Assembly: GCA_025024175.1 (NCBI GenBank)
Contig: QCXZ01000086.1
Coordinates: 1,488,001-1,552,000 of the forward strand
Source of the DNA: Rhyzopertha dominica
Lineage: Eukaryota; Arthropoda; Insecta; Coleoptera; Bostrichidae
Reading direction: 5' to 3'
DNA: 64,000 nucleotides
Shown here: in pieces, positions 35,678 to 48,438 of the stretch
Numbering within the stretch: position 1 is the first letter of the stretch
Layout of the letters: every line of letters starts with the position of its first letter
Program-made: the position numbers and the translations under genes
Notes under the pieces: generated by a model
Databases searched by the model: none
Told to the model about the DNA's origin: nothing
Seen by the model: the letters and a program-made list of their open reading frames with translations, nothing else

Positions 35678-38600
35678 ATCATCGAAGAGGAAATCGGCCA
35701 ACCAACGCCACCCTTTTTTTGTGGTTTTCCCTAGAGATATCCCGGTGCCTATGATGGAAGGACCGACATTATTTTTCAGGCCTTCTTTAATTTCAATTCC
35801 ATTATTATTTTCGGTATTTGGATTTACCACCAAAATAACGCTTGATATCGATGCTGCATACGTTATCACTCGTTGAGTGTTTCCACTTTTTTTCAAGTTT
35901 TTGTTCTCATTGATAAGTAAATCCAACTAAATCTCCTAAACTCTACATTCCCACATTGTGGATGGTAAGAATTCAAGCACACGCAAAACACGTATCGTTT
36001 TTCTAAGATTGTTGCCCAGTTTTATCTAACACCAAATGATTTCTGGTAACATCTAAGAAGTTTTTTTTATATTCTCTTAACCGAGGCATTTATTTACTAA
36101 ATCTCTTTACACTAGCATTTATTTGATAAGCTTGTGGTTTCTTTCCGAGCAAAAATTGCTTTCCGTTTTATATGATACGGCGCTGGAATGCTCCGAAACA
36201 TCTCTAGCAGAGTAATTTTCTCGAACTAAAAATAGGTCGAGCTCGAAGCTTTCTGCCGTTAAATCGCTCGCAAACTGCACTCTGCAATGGAATACGTTGC
36301 TGCCGAAAAGCATCATGAACGCTATTTATTTCGCTGCCATGCAGTCTATGCAATTAAATTCCTTATTTCTGAGACGTGGGGTTATCACTAATTCATTTCT
36401 ACTAACAGTGTTTTCATTTCCACCAGGGCTCTCGTTGGTACGTTCTTCGATTCGTGCGTGGCCTTTAGATAAGTGTACTCCCAAGGATATCTCATTATTA
36501 TGGAGGGTGCCTTTAGGTGAGGCGGGCTCTTAGAAAAATAAATTAGGGGCGCAGCGCGTTACGGCCTGTTGCAACGACAAAAATGCTGAACAAACGAGGA
36601 TTTACGTTTAACCCATGTCGAGATCTCATCAGGCCTCACCGTGCGCGCAAAAGCTTTAAAGCAAGCAACAAATAAATTTTACGTTAAATAGGCCACGGTT
36701 GGTGTTATTTATATGCTACAACAACGAACACAATGCTATCGTAATTTACTGCGCGACTCAAAAGACCTTCAGTAACATTTTACAATACCCCAGCGAAAAA
36801 CTGATGTTCGCGCTGTCATATCTGGTTTTTTCCCTACACACATTTTACACGCGATCAAAAGCTCATGCGAGGACGCTGTAGTTGTCTCCCTGATCAACTT
36901 GTCCCGTTTTCATTCAGGGGAAAATCGCTTTGAATTAGATTGCGATTTCTGGTTAGGTTACTTCCTAAAGTTTCGCTAGCGTCAGTGATCGGCGTTCTCA
37001 GAAGTAAGCCTTCGTTCATCCTCTGATTTTACTGGCGAGTGATGAATTATACAAACTGGTTCTAAAATTACTACATATGCTTGTACAGCTCACACTCTAA
37101 ATTCTTTGTATAAGAATCCGGAAATCAAGAATATTAACGAAAATCAAGAAATGATAAAATAATTTCGCAACAACCATTTAGTAAGCTCAAAAGGGTTTCT
37201 TGAAAGACTAGTATTGTCTGCGTGGCTGATTGAATATGGAAATCAGATCTTTATTACATTCTGCTATTTTGTTTCATCGCACTGTCTTACCTCAAAAACA
37301 TCTTGATCTGTATAATAAAATTATGTGCAGAATAAATGTACATAACATCAAAGTACGAAAAGAAAATCGCTTATTATTGTTCCTGCTCATCGAACTGCTT
37401 CGTTTAAAATAAAGTTCTTTCGAAATTTGTATTTATATTTAGTTTTTGTTGGCATGATTCTTGCTTGTTTGTATATACTTTCGAATACACTGCGATTGGG
37501 TTGAACAGCAGCATTTTATTGAACTTCATCATCATTTTCAGAACGCTAATGTGTAAAAATATTCTCTTCCGAATCATACCCTCTAACACAATTTGTGACA
37601 TGCACAAGGCTCTAAAGCGACAAAGTATTTACTAAAGAGTACGGGCTATTCTGTTGAATTATTGATCACTCCATAACTGGAGCACAATAAGCATAATGAC
37701 AGGCGTATTATGATTGTAAGTTGTGCCCTTCATCATGTAAGCTTGTTTAATATTTATCAATTACACCGTTCACAAGTATACACGACCAAACTGAAGGAAA
37801 GCATTTTATGTTAAGTAAATGTACTTAATATCTAATAGATATAAAAAGTAAATGTACAGATCGTGTTGTTTTGTCTCAGATAATTAAATATTTATGCAGC
37901 TTTTTCTTGACACATTACTTTTGTGAATCAATTTGTTGTGGGAATATTTTACAGGTTGACAATAATTTTAACATTAAAATGCATGTCTATGCTATGCTGT
38001 CCGCGCCGCAACTAACTACAGACACATATGTTTCCCTGTTGTTACAGCTCATCAGTATAGTGTAGGTCTAAGTGCAACCAGCATGGCATAGACCTATATA
38101 CCAAAAGCTTCGTATGATGTTAGAAGAGAATGCTCTGTTAGCATTACACTGCCTTCGCTTACATGAACGAAACGTACTCAAAATATTATTCGATCTGTGT
38201 TCTTAGTTTTGCAAGACTTCAGAACATCCAAAATCGCTAATAGAGCTACTGATCTCTACTGACCTGAACTCATTGAAGTTTCATTCAAATTAAACAAAGA
38301 CTACCTTCTAACTTACCGTGGCAGCCCACCCAGAGTACAAATGGGGTAATATGATTATAACAATAATAAGCCTGCTGTACACGGACATAACGGATGCTGC
38401 ATGCAAATATACTCTAATCCCGCGTCGGACAGTTTCATAATCAGCAACGAACAAAGTATAATCGCGCCACGTAAGTTTTCTATTTCCTGAAGCGGCTTCC
38501 AAGAGCATTTGTACCCGTCGGATGTAATATTTTGTTAGCAACTACTAGAAACGGTTACTCGAACATCCTGAGCTAATTTAAGCTATTTGAAAGGCCACGG

Positions 38601-41390
38601 CACAGGCCACAGACTGGATCATAGTGTTTTATTGTTCCACCCGCCCAGTGTCGGTTTCATTTGTCCGGTTGTTTACATTAAAGCGGGGGTTTATTTTGGC
38701 TGTTCAACCGAGGACGAGCTGAACTCTAGGGCAGATGATAATGAGTGCTCGAATTGTACCTCCATAAATAACTTAAATTAACATAACTTGAATAAATTAC
38801 AAAGAAACGTCGATGGCACACATTCAACGAAATAAGTAAAATCTGCGACGCCAAAATGAGAGCGTTGACACAACAACTATTACATGTTAAAGAACTAGCT
38901 TACAATGCAAACTTTTGGACAAGATTAGCTAATGCACGATTTACAAACAGGTACTCAAAATACGATAAAGCTTGCTCGAAATTTGCGTTTCAAGCTTCAT
39001 TTTTGCAAAGATCATTGGAAAGACCATTGTGTCTAAAGCTATAAAGTGTCTCTCATTTACTTTTTTGTCCATTTAGGCATGTTCTTTGTTACCCCTCCTG
39101 CTTCATCCCAAATAAGGTTTCTGTTCTTCAACGCCACAACCACTGTCACATTCCATGTCTTCCTGCTCCTTCTCTTTCTTGTACTTTTGTTTCCCTGTTA
39201 TCGAATGCCTTCCGTAAGTTTAAATTTACAATGACTAAAGCTTTTAAAATACAAAGAAAACTTTTTTGGACACAAAACATTGAATCAAAAGTAAAAAAAG
39301 CAATAAAATATCAACAGTTGGATTTATGTTCTGTACGCTTGCTACTATGTGCTGCTATGTGCTACTATCATCAGCTTTAAAGAATGATTAGCTCTATCAA
39401 ATACTTAATATTTATCTAGCTTTAGGGCGCGTAATTTTTTGCATCTTACACACCTTTAATACTACGACATCCTAGATATATTAGGAAACGATATGAATAA
39501 ACTTTTATATACATTTGCTATAATTTATGTGTAATTAATATTTGACTGCTGTGGTAGCTTTNTATATGTGATGGTAAGGGTTGACTACACAAAATAATAT
39601 GANAAAAACCATGCAATAAGTTATTAATCATATTAGTCAGGTAAGTTTTTGTTTTACTCCACTCACTGCCTTCGGAAGTACATGACATAACTAATGCATT
39701 CGTGAAACCTCTACGGGGTGACTTACTGCGTACGCGTGTGGTTTATTCAGCTCGCATAGAGCAATACTCTATAAAAATTGATTTCAGCGGCCAACAAATG
39801 GAACATCATAAAAGTGCTTTCGTTAATTGAATATATAAGTAGGCTATATTGATACAATATCTGGCCTATATAGTACCGAATGCTACCTTTGCACTTGCTA
39901 GAACCACTCCAGAGTTGGTGTGCCATAAGAACCAAAATCAGAACAAAGTTTACAACCTACAAATCAATGACAAGGCTATTTTATTCAAAGGATCTATTCT
40001 TGCTCTGTTTGATCTTCATGTATCTTCCTAGAGGAAAGCACCCGTATATAACTACTACTAATCAGAAATCATCGTAGTGAATATGACGTGTAGACCTATA
40101 AATGATGTCAGATGCAAACTTATAATTGTGTAAATAAAAGGGCAGTGAATGTGTTAAATATTTATCCTTACTTCTTCTCTTCTGCCACTTAATAGAACAG
40201 ATTATCGATTGCGGTTGGCATAATGCGCGCATCTTATTGCTATTCTTTAAGCGCGAAATCTCTATGCTTCCAGGCGATGCGTAGTGCTCCGCAAAATAAA
40301 TTCGGATCTGGTTTAATTTGAAGCGCGAAAAACGCGCAAGTCCGCGTCCCCTCGCCGAGTAACAAGATAATTTTATTATCAAGAATCCCATTCCCTAAAT
40401 TGTTTTCGTAAGCGGCATATGAATGTAAAGCTGTAGCAATTCCAGTAATGTTCAACATTCGTAATAACAATGAAGAGAGGCAAAACGAATGTAGCTCCGG
40501 GGCAAAAGAAGAGAGGAACGCCATCAAAGGTGGTTCATCTGCATAATCAGGGTCCGTCCGTTGATATGACGTTAAAAGTGGGATATAGGTGGAGAATCGG
40601 CCCATCGCGTTCGCCTATTTTCAGGGAGAGATGCAGTAAGCTTATGCAAAGTGTCAAAAGAGCGCCGAGGGAATACAATATGTCGTAATAAGCCAGGTCT
40701 GTACTTGGAGTGACAAACTTTGAAAGCCTTAATTAGTGGGTACATTAATATAACGTATACAGTACTATACAATGATAAAAAACTTTGCTTACAGCCCAAA
40801 AGTGCAGAATACGGTTGCATTCATGGCTTCTTTAATCGATAAGTTGATCAAAGTCGCCCTTTTTAAACAGATTTCATGTGGGGTACGAAACACTAGCACT
40901 TTGTAACAATTTTTTATTCCAGATTGTGCTTTTGTATTATAAAAGATGAACACCAATTTATTGTTTTTCAAATGTTGCTGACTACCATTTGGTATATTTC
41001 TCATCTTCCTCTTAATATTGCTTTTCTATATTTTGGGCATTACATCAGGATCATTAGGTGTGACCAAACAGATGTTTTACAGACCAAGTTACAGAAGATC
41101 TTTTTTAACACCAGTGTAGAGGAATGAAACTTGACACTGTTGTTATAAAGCACCACCGTTTAGTAAACATATGTTTGGAAACGAAGCTCCTTAGAATGTT
41201 AAACTGCTTGTTTTATGGTATTTTTTAAAAAGAAAATAACATAAATAAAGCCACAAGTAGATAACCATACAACTGTTCCATCAAAGATGGTTTTCGAAGT
41301 TTAGATTATTTCATAAGTAAAAGTAAGACTTAAGACAACTTTTTATATCGAAATATTTAATATTATACTTATTGATTTTGGCAATCTGAC
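35678..41390. other. gene-free stretch
   Basis: About 5.7 kb. Overlapping antiparallel frames at 35615-35926 and 35667-35876, 36119-36316 and 36297-36533, and 40062-40391, 40240-40605 and 40470-40688 fall in GC-richer islands and lack domains. The frame at 39046-39234 is a low-complexity hydrophobic translation of T-rich DNA. Single Ns lie at 39562 and 39603. Confidence 0.4.
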
Positions 41391-41411
41391 GTCATCGTCA
41401 TCATCATCATC
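41391..41411 (+). repeat. (CAT)n microsatellite, slightly interrupted
   Basis: GTCATCGTCATCATCATCAT, a trinucleotide run broken once by CGT. It lies about 120 bp from the LINE relic at 41530. Confidence 0.85.
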
Positions 41412-41529
41412 TTTGTGTGCTTCAAAGCTAGTAATATTTTGCTTTATAGCTAGTGAGTTCTGATGTATGTAGTGAATACCGCATATTTAATATTCTCAAA
41501 CGTTAGGATTCGTTTTTCAATTAAGGTTG

Positions 41530-41755
41530 AGACCGCTTCAATAGTATTTTGATATCTTCTAAGTCCAAATTAAATGTTTGAAATCAGATTATTTGAAAAT
41601 ATTCGTTAACTGGGCAGCTATAATTTCTTTCAATATTTTAGACAAAATTAACAACAAAGCAATGGGTCTGTAATTGTAAAGATCATTTGTATATCCTCCA
41701 GTTTTGTGTATAGGATCAACAATTACTTTTTTCAAACAATCTGGAAAGTGTCATT
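41530..41755 (-). pseudogene. Jockey-like LINE reverse transcriptase relic
   Basis: A single minus-strand frame of about 54 codons (41750-41587) begins HFPDCLKKVIVDPIHKTGG, continues YNYRPIALLLILSKIL and ends KEIIAAQLTN. This is RT block 1 of non-LTR elements (FPxxLKxAxVxPIxKxG..xxNYRPIxLLxxLSKIxExxIxxQL), intact without a stop. Beyond QL a frameshift leads to FQTFNLDLEDIKILL, a weak match to the QxGFRxxxST region. Upstream, INKCINK resembles the LINxSIxxG lead-in. The catalytic palm is absent. The motif strength makes this one of the surest assignments in the window. Confidence 0.8.
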
Positions 41756-43157
41756 TATTTATGCACTTATTTATTTTAAAAACCATATATCAACGTTATA
41801 CGTTACCCATGGTAATCTTTATCTATTATGGCCGCTTATAATTTCCGTATTTTAGACCTTAGTGACTGCATGTTTTTGATGAAGATATCATGAATGTTAT
41901 ATTAGTGAGGTGGCATAGCAGTTCTTGAGCCAGTTATTTGGAAGTAAAGGCATATGAAGTTGTTTTGACATTGACAGAGGCACAAAAAGTATCGATATTA
42001 TAATTTCACCTGCGTATCTATATCCTCTAGAAGCTTGATCCAAAACCAAGCTAGAAAATATTTATACTTAGGTCATGTGGGTGACGGCTTTGGCTTTTCC
42101 ACTGCCACATACTTTTTCTGTGCCCGCACATCGAAGTAGGTCATCCGTAGGGTGCAACTGAGTAATGATTCCTTGTCGGGTTCGGTTTGGAACTCACATT
42201 TCACTCGTAATCTTATGGTCTTTCTAAAAACTCATACATGATTATACTGCAGTCTGAGCTGCACGCTTCTCGGGAACTGGCATTGGTGAGCGTGCGTAGG
42301 AACCAACCCTTCAGGAGGGGATTTGCATTTCCTCGACGTTATTTTCTAATGCAATTGCCTGGTCGGGCAGGACTTATTACTCTCGCAAAACGTCGAGGAC
42401 AAATATACGACAGTTACATTCGGGGAAGTATTATTCAAAGTAATTACGTACAAACTTCGGTTGAATTGGATAGATAGAACGTTGACTGGGAGAAAGGGGT
42501 TTGGCAATAATAGGAGAATGTCTAGGGACCTGACACGAACTAGCTACGGCACAGAAATGAATTAGCAGATTTGTCAATGCTGTTCCTAAAATTAATGCTG
42601 TCATTCGGTCTCACTGGTTAGCTGATGTGCCATCGAAATTGCCAAACAAGACAGGGAGTTTGTATTTGTCACGCGTGTTTTCTATCCGCTGCAATTAATT
42701 GATCCATCAACAGATACCCCGTGACAGTGTGTTCGCATTCTTGTTGCTGCCATACCCTGCGAGTTTGAACATTTTGGTACAGTTTTAATTTATATGCGTG
42801 CACGCTGCAACGTTATTTTTACAAATTGGAACGTTTGTTACCGTTAGGTAATATATTTTGTTGCTCTACTCATTATGGTGTGGATACTAACACGCATAGA
42901 TTGTTATATTGTCGTGTTTCCCACAGAATCGAGGATGACAACTGATAAATGAGCAGAATAACCGCATTTAACACCACCAAGTGCGTCGAAAATCTCAGTA
43001 AGAGTGCTTACAACAGCAGCAGAGATGCATCAAGAGACAAATGAGTTTTGTTCTATCCTGGCTTTAAATTAAATACCTTTATTGCTTTAAACACCCACCT
43101 TTAACATCTCGAACACGAGGAGAACAGTAAAATTAAAAAATCAAGCGAACTTGGACA
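41756..43157. other. gene-free stretch
   Basis: One 79-codon frame (42238-42477 +) without motifs, in a short GC-richer island. Nothing else recognised. Confidence 0.45.
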
Positions 43158-43272
43158 GCTAAGCTGCTATCTCCAGAAGAAGTTAATAAGTGATTTCTTC
43201 AAATATCCCATTGGATGTAACCCCACCAAACTCACTGAAAATGGCAGCTTAGCTACCCAAATATGTATTCCA
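43158..43272 (+). repeat. inverted repeat with hammerhead-like tail
   Basis: AGCTAAGCTGC followed by ATCTCCAG (from about 43159) is the near reverse complement of CTGAAAATGGCAGCTTAGCT (43235-43254), so the two ends can pair around a loop of about 57 bases. The right arm is itself the motif CTGAAAATGGC, stem, CCAAA (the GAAA box reads CAAA here), followed by TATGTATTCC. It belongs to the same dispersed family as the minus-strand copy at 55358-55426. Confidence 0.6.
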
Positions 43273-45116
43273 TTAATGTTCCAGGGTTTTTCAAATATAG
43301 TTTACTACCCTTCACTCTCAACCATCCGCCCAATATCATCGATTTTCCATTATGCCATACCGAACTCGTCACAATCGAGAGAGAGAATCTGTCAGACTAT
43401 GCGTGTCCACTCAATTCACAAAACCGTATGAATGGCCCGATTTGTCTTTAATTAAGAGCGTCCCACGGTTGAAAAACGGACGTGTCGACGGACAGTCGTT
43501 CTCTTGTTTTGAAAAGGCAGGCGCCCGGCCAATTGTGCTCCGTGGCCGTGCGGAGAAACGTTTTTGTCCTTTATAAACGGAACATTGTATAGTGCATGGC
43601 GTGTGTGGGCGAAATCCAGACCGTTCGTCCTGGATTCGCCCATCCGAAATCCTGCATTCGCATTTGTGGGTTTAAATGGTTTTAGTGGGTTTTAATCACC
43701 GTTGCATGTCTTGACTAATTGCGAAAACGGGTAATCTAACTCCGTCTCGAACCGCGGTGCCCAGCCTAACTTGTATATATTATCGTTAAATTGATCCACG
43801 AGTCATTTTTATTTTCTATTATATGAGGTATCACATCTAAAGATAATTTATAATGACGAAATTTTCGTATATTAGGGTTACTTTATAACTAAGTAATTTT
43901 GTGACGCTCCAACCCTTATGGACAAAATGTCAGTGGGTTTCAATCTGAGTTGTACTACTAACTTTGCGTATTATTATGCATTTTATGTCAAATGGTGACG
44001 CATTAAGAATACTATCACAATCACTAAAATACTTGAAACAATATTGGCAATTTTGCTGTAAATTTTGAAAAGCTTGCTTCGTAGGAAGAACTATAAAAAT
44101 TGGTGCTCATGTCAGCATAGTAGTGGTCTCTGGAAAACAGTGGAACATGAGGTAATTCTTCTTAACATAATAGTTATTTGATTACTATTCCCACTAAGGA
44201 CGCCATTAACACCTATTTTCTATAGATATATTTCTGAGAATCTTTATGTATATGAGGGTGAATGCTTTCAGCGTTTATAATGCTAGATAATGTTTTCGGA
44301 ACGTATAGATATAATTATATTCCAAAAATTTCATCTGAAAAAACACATAATGATGTCAGAAGAATTTACTAAACAATAATTATTACTAGTAACAAATCTA
44401 ATAGGAAAAGTGTAAAAACCTTAGTCGTTTTTTGATATCACAAGTGTAGAACTGACTTAAACATAGAATAACTTTAACAAACAGCTTGTATACTTTCATA
44501 ACGTTTCCAAAGCAAGAAATCTTCAGTAATGATCTCTGGAGATATAGAGTTTCATGCTGTACTAAGGGGTGTCTCCTTTTAATCCGTAATTAGCGAAACA
44601 TCTTTATATATTTCTCATTAAATCCGTCCTTTGCCTCTTCAAAGGCGTCTTTTTAGAAAGGCTTAATAAATTCTAACACTGTTTTTTCTAGATCGAAGTC
44701 AAGTCTATAAAATATCGCAGTAGAGCTCGCTAAGGAATATTACAGAACGAAAGGAGGAAGCTAGCTTTATTGATTGCAAAATACACATCCCTGGGATATT
44801 ATATCCTTCCCGATTCAATATGTTTACCCACTTGATAACATTTAGTCATTACCTTAGTCATTGAAGCACTATTGTATCGCTTTTGTGTAATTAAATTATT
44901 CAAATAAAACAAGTATTGTTGTGTGTTATACTTTCACCCTTTCTGATTTACCTCCATTAACTAAGAAGCCGCTAAATAGAACCTTTCTCTGGCTGTTTTA
45001 AGGAATTTGAACGTTAAGGATAAATTTCTGATAGCATCCCCGCTGTCGAGTAAATTGAATGCGGTCGTATTAAAAGGCACTTTAAAACGACCTACCGATT
45101 AAGGAAAATCTTTTTG
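43273..45116. other. gene-free stretch
   Basis: Open frames at 43263-43643 on both strands overlap in a GC island and have no motifs. From 43,750 to 45,000 the sequence is AT-rich with no frame above 60 codons. Confidence 0.45.
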
Positions 45117-45236
45117 GTGATCTTATATCTATTTTATATTGCTAAGGTTTTTGAACTCGTTGCTGGGATATTGATTTCTCAGCTTCTTATTTATTCCAGA
45201 AGGAACTCTTCCTTCACTTGCCGTATAGGTCTGTAA
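45117..45236 (+). pseudogene. possible LINE reverse transcriptase shard
   Basis: One open frame reads VILYLFYIAKVFELVAGIL and then ISQLLIYSRRN before TAA at 45234-45236. It resembles RT block 1 (PIxxLxxIAKVFExxVxxxLxxQLxxYxxxN). The preceding NYRP is not present, so the call rests on AKVFE plus spacing to QL and Y. A chance match is possible. Confidence 0.35.
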
Positions 45237-46012
45237 TGTTATTTTAACACCGATTTTTTATGTTATACTGTGTTCGCACGCTTTAGCCCAAAATGCAATA
45301 CGTTTGTTCTTTCCTTATTAATACAAAATCTAATTCGTTAGTAGACACGATGACCGTACAGGATTTTACGTCGATAACATGAGAATTTGTAATCGTTTCG
45401 CTTTGTCTGCCATAAATTGAATAAAGCACTGTATCCGTTTTTATTTGGCATTGTAAAAAGGGAAATTTGATTAACCTATATACGTGAGGTTTATCGATTG
45501 GACGTTGATATTCAGAGACACATCAAGAGCGACAGTAGGTTGTATACGCGCACAGTACAACACCCATAAATCTGCTTTACAACCACACATAAAAACCATA
45601 CTTAATAAGTAATAAACGCTACTAAGTTGCTCGTGCAGTTTTAATAATGCAAATGGGCGCGATGATGAGGTTTTATCATTGTTGACGAATAACCATTTCT
45701 TTCCGTTTACTATACAGTCTCTAAGGGCGAAACCAACAAAACAAGCTCGTGCAATTTGGGTTACCTTAAAAGGAAGCCTTTCAGAACCAGATGCACAGAA
45801 TGATTGAATTCAGCACATGAAGCCTAAAAATCTTTTGACGTTTGAATAATATACTTAATTAATTCATTTGATTAATTCAGTTAACTTAGATGAATCCCTT
45901 AGAGAAGAATTGGTCTTTTTACTTACTTACTGTTTTAATAATCAATAATACAACGCAATTGTCACCACTGCTAGCTGAGATATGTATACATATATTTCGT
46001 TTATAAACTCTT
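45237..46012. other. gene-free stretch
   Basis: AT-rich, no open frame above 60 codons and no repeat recognised. Confidence 0.5.
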
Positions 46013-46036
46013 TGAGAAGAGGATAATAAGCCGAAA
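46013..46036 (+). repeat. hammerhead-like motif TTGAGAAGA...CCGAAAC
   Basis: TTGAGAAGAGGATAATAAGC runs into CGAAAC. GG and CC can pair across a short A/T loop directly before GAAA, as in the other four loci of this pattern, although the CTGA box is degraded to TTGAGA. Confidence 0.35.
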
Positions 46037-46482
46037 CATGTAAGAGGTTAAATTCAATAAAAACTGAACGATTACCAAGTGTTATAATTATTAATCAGTT
46101 AAATGTCTTTCCTAATTATAAATTCGCAACTCATTTGATATTAATATTCTATGAACGACCCTTGTCACAAGTCTTAATACGTATTTCTGTGGTCAGATAA
46201 AGTAAGCAGATTTCCTACTTAAAATTAATAAATCTAAAAAGGTAATAAGAACACACAACTCAAAACAAAACCAAGGATATTATATTTATACACAACAGCC
46301 ACCTCTATCGGTTATAATTCTGCATAGAAGAGGGAAGTTAGATAGAGGGGTATTGAAAGTGGCTGAACTCCATTGAACGGATTTAGTTGAGCGATGTGAG
46401 AAAATTCCGGGAGGGGCAGAGCTAAAACCATGAAAGTTAACGGCTTAGTTATAAACACCCTGTACCCCATTCTGGCCTATCC
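46037..46482. other. gene-free stretch with a possible transposon end
   Basis: At about 46447 the sequence TTATAAACACCCTGTACC reads, on the other strand, GGTACAGGGTGTTTATAA. ACAGGGTG(T) ends are common in insect DNA transposons; related blocks occur at 11366 and 30167. No partner end was found nearby. Confidence 0.35.
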
Positions 46483-47058
46483 ATGCATTACGAAACTTCC
46501 GATACGAGCTTTCGTAGTTTCTGGCTGGTGTCAGCTGTTCTTAATTGTTTGGAAGTTCGAGGTGATAGATCAGTCCGGTCGTCGTTTTTGATGCTGGTAA
46601 CGAACTTGGGGAGGAATTATTCTAAATGTGCTTGCAACAATCGCCACGGGAAACACAGAAACGCTTTCGGCATGTCCTTTCAGGACACCAGCAAATCTTT
46701 TCGAGGAAAATTAACTATGAAGATTGATGCGGGTAATAAAATTGTGCTGCCTATGCCTTCCTTCCACCTTTTTCGACAGGCGCTCGCAAATCATCTGAGC
46801 GAGATGGGCACCTGCAAGTTCGAACTCTGCCTTCTGAGCTCCAGGAGACACCGCGAAGGAGATAATGGTTCAAGTTCACAATCTGAAAGGATATTATGGG
46901 CACATTCGCTCGTTTATTACAACCCTGTCTTTTTTAATAGCGGTTATGAACAGCGAAGTAGGTCGAATAACTCGGCTCCGTCACATTGTTTTCTCGGTGT
47001 CAGCAGTTTCATTGGTAGAATAAGGAAATGTCAACTACGATATACTTCTAGGACTTAA
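46483..47058 (+). other. unassigned 191-codon open frame
   Basis: The longest frame in the window apart from the LINE. The translation is Ser/Arg-rich (CLLSSRRHREGDNGSSSQ) with no domain I recognise and no repeated residues typical of retroelement Gag proteins. Local base composition is near balance, so by my rough estimate a chance frame of this length is not excluded in 64 kb read six ways. It lies about 110 bp upstream of the LINE relic on the same strand, but its frame does not run into RT. It could be part of the element's decayed first ORF, an exon, or chance. Confidence 0.2.
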
Positions 47059-47169
47059 CGCCCTTCGTACTTTCAGAAGGGGTGCGCGTGGGGAATTTAT
47101 TTAAAAGTAGGCCACTGTACGCTGTTCAGAGATTTAATCATGATTAGTTTACGAACTTGGTTATTTAGT

Positions 47170-48238
47170 GGGATTCCTTTACGCCTTGTATTGAGCTATT
47201 CTTTTCAACCTTTACATAAGTGACCTTCCAGTAACTCAATCGAGAAAATTTGTGTATGCAGACAACATGGCATTGGCTTTGCAAAATAAAGGCTTTTCTG
47301 TACTTGAACAAAACCTTTCAAATGACATCGAAATTATCAATTGCTATTTTAAAACCTGGCGCTTGGGCCGTAATCCATTGAAGACAGAAGTACCTTGCTT
47401 AATTCTTAAACATAACTTCTCGCCAAAATACCTTGGAGTGACCCTAGATACGTCTCTAAAGTACAAGAAACATCTAGAAAACGTCAGTAAAAAATTACAT
47501 ATTAGAAATAACATTCTGCATAAGCTTGCTGGTACAAGTTGGGGTGCAAATGAAAATGTACTCCGTACTTCTGCAACTGCCTTGCTTTATAGCACTGCTG
47601 AGTACTGCTGTCCTGTTTGGAAAAACAGTCATCACACAGGAAATATTGACACTCAACTGAATACTGCAATGCGACTAATCACTGGAACAATTAAGTCAAC
47701 TCCATTACCTTGGCTTCCGATTCTTTCAAACATTGCTCCTTCGGAGATTTGCCAACAGTTTGCCACATATAAAGCTTGGCAAAAATATCAATCAGCTCCT
47801 AATGAGTTTCTGATTTCCCGAGATCTGCAAGAGCTACCTACAACTCGGCTAACTTCTAGAAAACTTCTGTTGACAGAAGATTTCCTTCGTGCTCCTTATA
47901 CCATTGAAGATGGATGGTGTTCTGTTTGGCAACTTAAGAAACATGATATATTCAATCAGCAGCTTATAGACGATCCTACAGAAAAGGTAGCAGGGACTGA
48001 CCTCCCGAGAAAGTCTTGGGTCACTCTGAATCGCCTTCGCACTAATCATGGTAAATGCAACTTTTTTCTTAATAAATGGCATCCATGTATCAACCCTTCT
48101 CGTGAATGTGGAGACCCCCTTCAAACAATTGAACATATGGTCAACAGATGCCACCGGACAGCATGACCTGGTGGTTTTGCGTCTATCTATCGTGTTGATG
48201 AAGGTGTTAAAGACTGGCTTAAGACAATAGAGATCTGA
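47170..48238 (+). pseudogene. young Jockey-like LINE, RT to C-terminus
   Basis: The best-preserved coding sequence in the window. GIPLRLVLS at 47170-47196 is the GxPQGSVLSP motif with the Gln replaced. A one-base shift follows, and from about 47195 a single frame reads LFNLYISDLPVTQSRKFVYA, with the catalytic box as YADN in place of YADD (47252-47266). It continues with KYLGVTLDTSLKYKKHL, ALLYSTAEYCCPVWKNS, LNTAMRLITGTIKSTPL and a Cys/His-containing tail (CINPSRECGDPLQTIEHMVN). An in-frame TGA at 48164-48166 precedes the last 23 codons, which end VKDWLKTIEI at 48238. These are the palm end, thumb and C-terminal zinc-knuckle-like region of a Jockey-group ORF2; the N-terminal endonuclease and first half of RT are missing, as in typical 5' truncation. 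The catalytic Asp-to-Asn change, frameshift and stop make it inactive. Of the nine LINE remnants it has the fewest lesions and so is the youngest. Confidence 0.9.
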
Positions 48239-48281
48239 ATGGAGTTTTCTGCCGTTTTCTTCAATACTCCATCCAAAATAA

Positions 48282-48299
48282 ATACATACATGTATGTAT
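48282..48299. repeat. perfect 18-bp palindrome after the LINE
   Basis: ATACATACATGTATGTAT lies 44 bp after the LINE stop codon and may belong to its 3' UTR or tail. A short alternating purine-pyrimidine run of this kind can also arise by slippage. Confidence 0.7.
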
Positions 48300-48436
48300 C
48301 TATTATGGATAAAGCGCAAATGCGAGATCTCTTATCGTTGAATGAAAATATGTTTTTTCTTTCAACACTTTTATAAAAGTCGACCGTAGTCGCATGAAAT
48401 TAACAGTACTGTGGAATGTATTAATGATTTTCATAA

Positions 48437-48438
<2 letters not shown>

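Noticed and set aside
39046..39234. Hydrophobic 62-codon open frame resembling a membrane protein
   Set aside because: T-rich DNA gives Phe/Leu-rich frames by default; no motif and no context.
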